Origin: Lentzea sp.
GTDB lineage: Bacteria; Actinomycetota; Actinomycetes; Mycobacteriales; Pseudonocardiaceae
Direction of reading: 5' to 3'
Assembly: GCA_030146905.1 (NCBI GenBank)
Contig: JASLAV010000716.1
Location: 1 to 16,363 of the forward strand
Length of the DNA: 16,363 nucleotides
Shown here: positions 1 through 5,066 of the stretch, one piece after another
How positions within the stretch are numbered: the stretch's first letter is position 1
Layout of the letters: the number at the start of each line of letters is the position of its first letter
Notes under the pieces: generated by a model
Database searches by the model: none
Told to the model about the DNA's origin: nothing
Seen by the model: only the letters and a program-made list of their open reading frames with translations
Position numbers and translations under genes: made by a program

Positions 1-396
1 CTGCTGTTCGCGGTCGACTCGATCCCGGCGATCTTCGGCCTCACCAAGGAGCCCTACCTGGTGCTGACCGCCAACGCGTTCGCGTTGATGGGCCTGCGCC
101 AGCTGTTCTTCCTGGTGGGTGGCCTGCTGGACCGCCTGGTGCACCTGAGCAAGGGCCTCGCGGTGGTGCTCGCGTTCATCGGGTTCAAGCTCATCTTCGA
201 GGCGATGCACCACCACGGCGTCTCGTGGGCTCCGGAGATCCCGATCGTGGTGTCTCTCGGGGTGATCGTGGTGACGCTCGCCATCACCACGGTGTGGAGC
301 CTGCACACCTCCAGGCGGGCCGCCCGGTCGGCGGTGGAGGGTGCCGAGAGTGCGCAGAGGAGCGAGGACGCTCCCGTGAAGGACTCTCAACCGTGA
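1..396 (+). CDS. TerC family integral membrane protein (C-terminal part)
   Basis: The window opens inside this gene; 131 codons of its end are visible in frame 1. The segment beginning LLFAVDSIPAIFGLTKEP followed by NAFALMGLRQLFFLVGG is the conserved TerC core (Asp-Ser in a membrane segment, then the ALMGLR helix). At least three hydrophobic segments can be seen (roughly residues 22-40, 50-64 and 78-98), followed by a charged, probably cytoplasmic tail of about 30 residues. TerC proteins are about 300-350 residues long and are linked to tellurite resistance and to metal (manganese) efflux or metal loading of exported proteins; the substrate here cannot be told. Its stop overlaps the end of the convergent small gene by 10 bases, so the two share their 3' ends. 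The family call is firm; the function is only as good as the family. Confidence 0.93.
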   Translation: MLFAVDSIPAIFGLTKEPYLVLTANAFALMGLRQLFFLVGGLLDRLVHLSKGLAVVLAFIGFKLIFEAMHHHGVSWAPEIPIVVSLGVIVVTLAITTVWSLHTSRRAARSAVEGAESAQRSEDAPVKDSQP

Positions 397-572
397 ATCG
401 TGTGGCCTTCGGAGTCCTTCCGGAGCGTCTTGGCCACGGCCGCGACGGCCTCGGTGTCCTTGCGCTGCTCGTTGAGCGCGGTGGACAGCCCGAGGCCGAG
501 CGCGCGGCCGTCCGCGGAGAAACCCTGACGCGGCTGGGTCAGCGAACGCGCGAAGTCCTTGAAGCGGGACAT
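387..572 (-). CDS. Small basic protein of unknown function, 61 residues
   Basis: I do not recognise a named family. The frame starts MSRFKDFARSLTQPRQGF and ends EGHTIHG. ATG at 572 is chosen because a good ribosome binding site (GAGAAGGA on the minus strand, about 5 bases upstream) precedes it, although the frame stays open to 632. The product is hydrophilic, has no signal peptide or membrane segment, and has a middle part rich in Ala/Thr/Lys that could form an amphipathic helix. It is convergent with terC (10-base overlap). Its presumed promoter region, about 150 bases upstream, carries the same operator-like repeat as the GntR gene promoter, so it is probably a member of the same regulon. 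The coding call rests on the start signal, normal codon use and this promoter. Confidence 0.65.
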   Translation of the reverse strand: MSRFKDFARSLTQPRQGFSADGRALGLGLSTALNEQRKDTEAVAAVAKTLRKDSEGHTIHG

Positions 573-721
573 GACTTTCCTTCTCTCAGCGTCGATGGCG
601 GCTCCCGAGGCGCGCAGAAGCCCGGAAGGCACTGCCGCACGGGAGGAACAGGGTTGCGGCCGGGGTCACCTTCTCCGGGTACCCACTGCGGGTCCTCGTC
701 GACCCCATCCCTGTCGCGATT

Positions 722-745
722 CAGCATACTGCGTTTTGTATGCAA
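722..745 (-). promoter_or_regulatory. Promoter with GntR-type operator before the 61-residue gene
   Basis: On the plus strand GCATAC (724-729) and GTATGC (738-743) form an inverted repeat with an 8-base spacer. On the minus strand this reads TTGCATAC...GTATGCT and includes a TANNNT -10 box, TATGCT (723-728), pointing at the small gene. Twenty of 24 positions equal the segment at 1538-1561 in the GntR gene promoter, in the same orientation. A transcript from here would have a leader of roughly 140 bases. The repeat is visible; that the neighbouring GntR protein binds it is inference. Confidence 0.65.
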
Positions 746-760
746 TCCATCGCCATCGTG

Positions 761-809
761 TCGCGGATCACCCGTTCGGTACCAAATGACCGTTTCGGGT
801 GATCCGCGA
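761..809 (-). terminator. Long perfect hairpin ending the GntR gene
   Basis: TCGCGGATCACCCG (761-774) and CGGGTGATCCGCGA (796-809) are perfectly complementary over 14 bp. An inner CGGT/ACCG stem (777-780 with 789-792) lies inside the 21-base loop. The hairpin begins 8 bases past the GntR stop codon. There is no U-run, as is common for actinomycete terminators. It separates the regulator from the promoter of the small gene. Both strands can fold it, but only minus-strand transcription arrives from a gene end. Confidence 0.8.
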
Positions 810-817
810 AGTACGAC

Positions 818-1531
818 TCAGTCGCTCTCCGGGGTCTTCCGGTCGTGGTAGGTCTGGCGGGTCTGCTCCGCGTGGTGGTGCATGACCTCGCCGGCCCGCT
901 CCGCGTCGCCGTCCGCGATGGCCGCGATCAGTTCGGCGTGCTCGTTCCACGAGTCGCGGCTGCGCGGGCGGGCGATCGGGGTGTAGTACCAGCGGACCCT
1001 GCGGTCGACCAGCCCGATCATCTCCGACAGGACCTTGTTGCGGCCGATCGCCGCGACGGCCGCGTGCAGGTTGGCGTTCGCCTCGACCAGGCGTTCCACG
1101 TCGGCTGCGACCAGCGCTTCCTCGCCCGCCTTCTGCAGCTTCTTCAGCTGCTTCACGTCCTGGGCGGTCGCGTGTTCGGCGGCGAGCTTGGCGGAGTAGG
1201 TTTCCAGCACGCTGCGCACGGCCAGCAGCTGGTCGGCCTCCTCCTCGGTCGGGGTGTGCACGAAGGCGCCCTGGGCGGGCCGCAGGTCGACCCAGCCGTC
1301 GGTCTGCAGGCGCTGCAGCGCCTCGCGCACGGGTTGCCTGCTCACGCCGAGGTACTCGGCCAGCTCGGCCTCGACCAGGTGCTGGCCGGGGGCGAGGGTG
1401 CGGTTGACGATGAGCTCGAGCAGGGCGTCGTAGACGGCTTGACGCAGCGGTGCGGGCCGTTCGACCCGGCGGCTGGCCGCGGCGCTGAGAGGGCCGCGGG
1501 CGGCCCGGCGGCCACTGGGCGAAGAGGTCAT
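818..1531 (-). CDS. GntR family regulator, FCD (FadR-like) subfamily
   Basis: The product is 237 residues. A winged helix-turn-helix spans about residues 27-92, with the subfamily sequence EAELAEYLGVSRQPVREALQRL and the wing LRPAQGAFV. A helical FCD ligand domain follows (about 100-228) with the usual metal-binding His positions His156, His198 and His219 or 220; the common first Asp position appears to be Asn152. FCD regulators usually repress carbon-utilisation genes and let go on binding an organic acid. ATG 1531 is chosen because homology starts shortly after it; the frame is open to 1645 but that would read through the promoter. No ribosome binding site precedes 1531, and a -10 box ends 7 bases upstream, so the mRNA may be leaderless. 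It is divergent from the ketopantoate-reductase-like gene. Matching operator-like sites lie in its own promoter and before three other units, which suggests autoregulation and local control. The ligand is unknown; a C1/C2 acid is a guess from context. Confidence 0.93.
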   Translation of the reverse strand: MTSSPSGRRAARGPLSAAASRRVERPAPLRQAVYDALLELIVNRTLAPGQHLVEAELAEYLGVSRQPVREALQRLQTDGWVDLRPAQGAFVHTPTEEEADQLLAVRSVLETYSAKLAAEHATAQDVKQLKKLQKAGEEALVAADVERLVEANANLHAAVAAIGRNKVLSEMIGLVDRRVRWYYTPIARPRSRDSWNEHAELIAAIADGDAERAGEVMHHHAEQTRQTYHDRKTPESD

Positions 1532-1537
1532 GTCGTA

Positions 1538-1561
1538 CAGAATACAGCTTTTGGTATGCAA
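1538..1561 (-). promoter_or_regulatory. GntR gene promoter and operator, possibly leaderless
   Basis: GAATAC (1540-1545) and GTATGC (1554-1559) form an inverted repeat with an 8-base spacer, the same layout as at 722-745. On the minus strand the -10 box TATTCT (1539-1544) is followed by 7 bases and then the ATG at 1531, the spacing seen for leaderless actinobacterial transcripts. There is no Shine-Dalgarno sequence. Overlap of repeat and -10 box suggests autorepression. Confidence 0.65.
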
Positions 1562-1571
1562 AAAGCACTTG

Positions 1572-1606
1572 TGGTGAAATACCCGTGTTGTCCGTATACT
1601 GTATGC
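1572..1606 (+). promoter_or_regulatory. Promoter and operator of the reductase gene
   Basis: TATACT (1595-1600) is a near-consensus -10 box; a weak -35 (TGGTGA, 1572-1577) lies 17 bases before it. The -10 box is inside the inverted repeat GTATAC-T-GTATGC (1594-1606), a 1-base-spaced version of the GntR-type half-sites. The reverse complement of 1594-1610 matches the site before the molybdenum formate dehydrogenase operon at 15 of 17 positions. A bound repressor would block the polymerase. The boxes are visible; the binding protein is inferred. Confidence 0.6.
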
Positions 1607-1643
1607 AATCTTGCCGTGACGGCAGAGCAGGGTGGGGCATGAC

Positions 1644-2621
1644 ATGAAGATCGCTGTTCTCGGAGCCGGAGCGATCGGTGCCTACGTCGGTGCGGCGTTG
1701 CACCGCGCCGGCGTGGAAGTCCACCTGATCGCACGTGGAGCACACCTCGCCGCCCTGCGGGAGCACGGCGTGCGGGTGCTGAGTCCTCGCGGTGACTTCA
1801 CCGCGCGTCCGCACGCGACCTCCGATCCCGCCGAGGTGGGGGAGGTCGACTACGTCTTCCTCGGTCTGAAGGCGTACTCGTACGCGTCGTCGGGCGATCT
1901 GCTGGCACCGCTGATGGGTCCCGGCACCGCCGTGATCGCGGCGCAGAACGGGATCCCGTGGTGGTACTTCCACGGCATGACCGGGCATCCCCTGGAGGGA
2001 CACCGGATCGAGGCCGTGGACCCCGGTGGTTCGGTCACCGCCGTGCTGCCCATGGAGCGGGCGATCGGCTGCGTCGTCTACTGCTCGACCGAGATCGAGT
2101 CACCGGGCGTGATCCGGCACCTGGAGGGCACGCGGTTCTCGATCGGCGAGCCGGACAGGTCGATCTCACCGCGCTGCGTGGCGCTGAGCGAGGCGATGGT
2201 CGCGGGCGGGCTGAAGTGCCCTGTGGAGAAGGACGTCCGCGAGGACATCTGGATCAAGCTGATGGGCAACGTGGCGTTCAACCCGCTGAGCGCGCTGACC
2301 CGCGCGACGATGGTGGAGATCTGCGACCACGACGACAGCCGCGACCTCGTGGCCCAGATGATGGCGGAGACCCTGACCATCGCGCGGGCGGCGGGCTGCG
2401 ACCCCCGGATCTCCATCGACAAGCGCATCGACGGCGCCCGCCGCGTCGGGCACCACAAGACGTCGATGCTGCAGGACCTGGAGGCGGGCAAGCGGCTCGA
2501 GATCGACGCGATCATCGGCGCCGTGGTGGAGATCGCCGAGCTGACCCGCGTGCCGGCACCGACGCTGCGGCACGTCTACGCGGCGATCGACCTGCTGTCG
2601 CGCACGTCGCTGGTGTCGTAG
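1644..2621 (+). CDS. Ketopantoate reductase (ApbA/PanE) family oxidoreductase, possible oxalyl-CoA reductase
   Basis: The product is 325 residues, the normal family length. It has an N-terminal Rossmann fold with GAGAIG at residues 7-12 and Arg31 at the end of strand 2 (IARG), which favours NADPH. The C-terminal helical domain keeps the catalytic Lys205 (IWIKLMGNVAFNPLSAL) and Glu286 (HKTSMLQD...LEIDAIIG). The NGIPWWYF stretch (102-109) is found in a PanE-like branch that does not normally serve pantothenate synthesis. That superfamily includes PanE2 of Methylobacterium extorquens, an oxalyl-CoA reductase, and here the gene is beside formate dehydrogenases, so reduction of oxalyl-CoA to glyoxylate is a reasonable hypothesis. 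It could equally act on another 2-oxo acid. ATG 1644 fits homology (MKIAVLGAG) and lies 6 bases after a GGTGGGG element; an in-frame GTG at 1632 is less likely. It is followed without a gap by the LysR gene. Confidence 0.9.
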   Translation: MKIAVLGAGAIGAYVGAALHRAGVEVHLIARGAHLAALREHGVRVLSPRGDFTARPHATSDPAEVGEVDYVFLGLKAYSYASSGDLLAPLMGPGTAVIAAQNGIPWWYFHGMTGHPLEGHRIEAVDPGGSVTAVLPMERAIGCVVYCSTEIESPGVIRHLEGTRFSIGEPDRSISPRCVALSEAMVAGGLKCPVEKDVREDIWIKLMGNVAFNPLSALTRATMVEICDHDDSRDLVAQMMAETLTIARAAGCDPRISIDKRIDGARRVGHHKTSMLQDLEAGKRLEIDAIIGAVVEIAELTRVPAPTLRHVYAAIDLLSRTSLVS

Positions 2622-3545
2622 TTGTTGCTGCGACAGCTGGAGTACCTCGTCGCGCTGGCGCGGGAACGCCACTTCGCCCGCGCGGCTGAGGCCTGCCACG
2701 TGTCCCAGCCGTCGTTGTCGGCGGCGATCAGCAAGCTCGAACGCGAGCTCGGGGTGCCGATCGTGTCCAGGGGACGCCGCTTCGAGTCGCTGACGCCGGA
2801 GGGGGAGCGGGTCCTGCTGTGGGCGCACCGCATGCTCGCGGACCGCGACGCGCTGCGGCAGGACCTGTCGCGGATGCGCGAGTCGTTGTCGGGCGTGCTG
2901 CGGATCGGCGCGATCCCGACAGCGCTGCCGGCGGCACCGCTGCTGACGACCCCGTTCTGCGAGCGCTACCCGCACGTGCGGGTGACGCTGGAGTCGTTGT
3001 CGTCACGGGAGATCGTGCGGCGGCTCGACGAGTTCGAGCTCGACATCGCGATGACCTACGTCGACGACTCGGACCGCGCCATGCCGTTGTACGAGGAGCG
3101 CTACGTGCTGCTCACACCGGCGGACGAGGAGATCGCCTCGCGTCCGGTGGCGCGGTGGGCGGACGTCGCGGCGCTGCCGCTGTGCATGCTGACCTCGAAG
3201 ATGCGCAACCGCCGGATCCTCGACGGCATCTTCGCGGACGCCGGCGTGCAGCCGGTGCCGGTGATCGAGGCCGACACCGTGGCGACCCTCTACGCCCACG
3301 TGGCCACGCGGAAGTGGTCGAGCGTCATCGCCCACGCGTGGCTGCAGATGTTCGGCGCACCGGAGGGGATGCGCGTGGTGCGCATCGAGGACCCCCGGCG
3401 GGTGCCGCGGATCGGGCTCGTCGTGGGCGACCAGGAACCGGTGTCGATGCTGGCGCGGGCGATGCTGGGCCTCACGCGGGGCCTGGACGTGCGCGGCGAG
3501 CTGGAACGCATGCTGCACAAGCACCTTGATAGGCGGGACCTATGA
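2622..3545 (+). CDS. LysR family transcriptional regulator
   Basis: The product is 307 residues. The N-terminal helix-turn-helix covers residues 1-60 (LEYLVALARERHFARAAEAC followed by HVSQPSLSAAISKLERELG); a linker helix and a periplasmic-binding-protein-like effector domain (about 88-290) follow. The start is TTG at 2622, directly after the TAG of the reductase gene; TTG 2625 is an alternative and there is no clear ribosome binding site, so translation is probably coupled to the upstream gene. Its 3' end overlaps a palindromic T-N11-A box in front of the formate dehydrogenase gene. By position it probably activates that gene in response to formate or a related acid, as the LysR protein FdsR does for the soluble formate dehydrogenase of Cupriavidus; this is analogy, not shown here. 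LysR genes are more often divergent from their target, so the same-strand order is slightly unusual. Confidence 0.9.
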   Translation: MLLRQLEYLVALARERHFARAAEACHVSQPSLSAAISKLERELGVPIVSRGRRFESLTPEGERVLLWAHRMLADRDALRQDLSRMRESLSGVLRIGAIPTALPAAPLLTTPFCERYPHVRVTLESLSSREIVRRLDEFELDIAMTYVDDSDRAMPLYEERYVLLTPADEEIASRPVARWADVAALPLCMLTSKMRNRRILDGIFADAGVQPVPVIEADTVATLYAHVATRKWSSVIAHAWLQMFGAPEGMRVVRIEDPRRVPRIGLVVGDQEPVSMLARAMLGLTRGLDVRGELERMLHKHLDRRDL

Positions 3546-3594
3546 GGGGATAGGCAGTTTCGCTTGGACGTGGCGACGGTGTTGCTCCGATGCT
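3528..3594 (+). promoter_or_regulatory. LysR-type box and possible promoter of the NAD formate dehydrogenase
   Basis: ATAGG (3529-3533) and CCTAT (3539-3543) form a perfect inverted repeat around 5 bases and satisfy the LysR T-N11-A rule (T3530, A3542). GATAGGC (3528-3534) recurs at 3549-3555, exactly 21 bases or two helical turns on, as expected for recognition and activation half-sites. A possible -35 (TTGGAC, 3564-3569) follows; only a poor -10 (GATGCT, 3589-3594) is seen, which would suit a promoter needing an activator. The repeats are certain, the promoter assignment is not. Confidence 0.5.
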
Positions 3595-3600
3595 GGAGGC

Positions 3601-4758
3601 ATGAAGATTGTCTGCGTCCTCTACGACGACCCGGTGACCGGGTACCCCGCGACCTACGCCCGTGACGACCTGCCCGTGCTGCCGGGATATCCCGGCGGGC
3701 AGACCCTGCCCACTCCGTCCTCCGTGGACTTCACGCCCGGCCACCTGCTCGGCAGCGTGTCCGGTGAGCTGGGGCTGCGGCCGTTCCTCGAAGGCCTGGG
3801 CCACGAGCTGGTGGTGACCTCGGACAAGGAGGGACCGGACTCGGTCTTCGACCGCGAGCTGGCCGACGCCGACGTCGTGATCTCCCAGCCGTTCTGGCCC
3901 GCCTACCTGACCGCGGAACGCCTGGACCGCGCGCCGAACCTGAAGCTCGCGCTGACCGCGGGCATCGGCTCCGACCACGTCGACCTCGACGCCGCCATCC
4001 GGCACGGCGTCACGGTCGCCGAGGTGACCTACTGCAACAGCATCAGCGTCGCCGAACACGTGGTGATGTCGATCCTCAACCTGGTTCGCAACTTCGCGCC
4101 CTCGCACCGGATCGTGCTGGACGGCGGCTGGAACATCGCCGACGCCGTGGCCCGCTCCTACGACGTCGAGGGCATGCACGTGGGCACCGTCGCGGCCGGG
4201 CGCATCGGCCTGGCGGTCCTCAGGAGGATGAAGCCGTTCGACGTGCACCTGCACTACACCGACCGCCACCGGTTGCCGCGCGAGGTGGAGGAGGAGCTCG
4301 GGCTGACGTTCCACGCCTCGGCCGCGGACATGGTGCCCCACTGCGACGTCGTGACGATCAACGCGCCACTGCACCCCGAGACGGAGGGCCTGTTCGACGA
4401 CGAGCTGATCGCGACGATGAAGCGCGGCGCGTACCTGGTCAACACCGCACGGGCGCGGATCGCCGACCGCGACGCGGTGGTGCGGGCGTTGCGGAGCGGC
4501 CGGCTGGCCGGCTACGCAGGGGACGTGTGGTTCCCGCAGCCCGCGCCGGCCGACCACCCGTGGCGGACCATGCCGAACCACGGCATGACCCCGCACATCT
4601 CGGGTTCGTCGTTGTCGGCGCAGGCCCGGTACGCCGCCGGCACCAGGGAGATCCTGGAGTCGTTCTTCGCCGGGACGCCGATCCGCGACGAGTACCTGAT
4701 CGTCGACGGTGGCAGGCTGGCCGGCACGGGAGCGCATTCGTACGCGGTCCGCGGGTAG
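3601..4758 (+). CDS. fdh: NAD-dependent formate dehydrogenase, metal-free (D-2-hydroxyacid dehydrogenase family)
   Basis: Oxidises formate to CO2 with NAD in the cytoplasm, with no metal cofactor. The 385-residue product matches the Pseudomonas sp. 101 enzyme as I remember it almost throughout (VLYDDPV, DFTPGHLLGSVSGELGLR, DRHRLP). The known active-site residues fall at the same numbers: Ile122, Asn146 (YCNSIS), Arg284, Asp308, Gln313 (WFPQPAP) and His332 (TPHISG). The NAD fold is AAGRIG at 198-203, and Asp221 (HYTDRHR) specifies NAD over NADP. Two differences: residue 285, directly after the catalytic Arg284, is Ala where the usual motif has Gly (NTARG), and the C-terminus stops about 15 residues early. 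The start at 3601 fits homology; GGAGG lies only one base upstream, so the initiation signal is odd and the mRNA could be leaderless. It follows the LysR gene and its box, and precedes a second, unrelated formate dehydrogenase. Confidence 0.96.
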   Translation: MKIVCVLYDDPVTGYPATYARDDLPVLPGYPGGQTLPTPSSVDFTPGHLLGSVSGELGLRPFLEGLGHELVVTSDKEGPDSVFDRELADADVVISQPFWPAYLTAERLDRAPNLKLALTAGIGSDHVDLDAAIRHGVTVAEVTYCNSISVAEHVVMSILNLVRNFAPSHRIVLDGGWNIADAVARSYDVEGMHVGTVAAGRIGLAVLRRMKPFDVHLHYTDRHRLPREVEEELGLTFHASAADMVPHCDVVTINAPLHPETEGLFDDELIATMKRGAYLVNTARARIADRDAVVRALRSGRLAGYAGDVWFPQPAPADHPWRTMPNHGMTPHISGSSLSAQARYAAGTREILESFFAGTPIRDEYLIVDGGRLAGTGAHSYAVRG

Positions 4759-4780
4759 GGCCGCCGCTCGTGCCCGCCAT

Positions 4781-4819
4781 GCCCGGTGATCACGCCGAGC
4801 AGATGCGGCGTGCCCGGGC
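4781..4819 (+). terminator. Imperfect two-part hairpin after the NAD formate dehydrogenase gene
   Basis: CACGCCG (4791-4797) pairs with CGGCGTG (4806-4812) around an 8-base loop, and outer arms GCCCGG (4781-4786) and CCGGGC (4814-4819) can stack on it across a small internal loop. It begins 22 bases past the stop codon and has no U-run. It is a plausible factor-independent terminator that separates the gene from the next operon. Confidence 0.5.
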
Positions 4820-5030
4820 GGTCGTGGCCGTCGTCGGTGCGGTCTCGATCGCTTGCGCGGTGTCGGACGAGGTGCACGGTGAGGCCGTCCGCGAGGCGGC
4901 GCTCTGTTCGGTGGAAGCGATCGTCACGCGGACCGGTTGACCGTTCCCGCAGTGGTCGCGGCCGGTGGCCGCACGCCGCACGCCGCTTGTCCCGTTTCGA
5001 GAAACCACAACCGGGGGCTAGCGCACACCG
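4820..5030. other. Intergenic region without a convincing gene
   Basis: The gap between the two formate dehydrogenase units runs from 4759 to 5066. Beyond the hairpin at its left and the operator at its right, frames are open on both strands but none has a ribosome binding site or a recognisable product. The only structure I see is a small inverted repeat, GTTTC (4994-4998) and GAAAC (5001-5005), about 30 bases before the operator. It may be part of the control region of the downstream operon. Confidence 0.5.
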
Positions 5031-5032
5031 AA

Positions 5033-5060
5033 GATTGCATACAGTATGGACCCAGGAGGT
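5033..5060 (+). promoter_or_regulatory. GntR-type operator and ribosome binding site of the molybdenum formate dehydrogenase operon
   Basis: GCATAC-A-GTATGG (5037-5049) is an inverted repeat with a 1-base spacer. Over 5033-5049 it matches, at 15 of 17 positions, the reverse complement of the site in the reductase promoter (1594-1610). A TANNNT element (TACAGT, 5040-5045) inside it may be the -10 box; no -35 is evident. AGGAGGT (5054-5060) is a strong ribosome binding site 6 bases before ATG 5067, which decides that start over the in-frame ATG at 5046 inside the operator. Confidence 0.65.
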
Positions 5061-5066
5061 GTCGTC

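Noticed and set aside
1532..1645. N-terminal extension of the GntR protein up to 1645
   Set aside because: It would translate the divergent promoter region and both operator repeats; homology begins only after 1531.
4994..5005. GTTTC-GA-GAAAC inverted repeat as a regulator site
   Set aside because: It is short, occurs once as far as I can see, and has no partner protein to assign it to; recorded only as a possible element.
5046..5066. Upstream ATG at 5046 as start of the catalytic subunit
   Set aside because: It lies inside the operator repeat and has no ribosome binding site, while AGGAGGT is ideally placed for ATG 5067.
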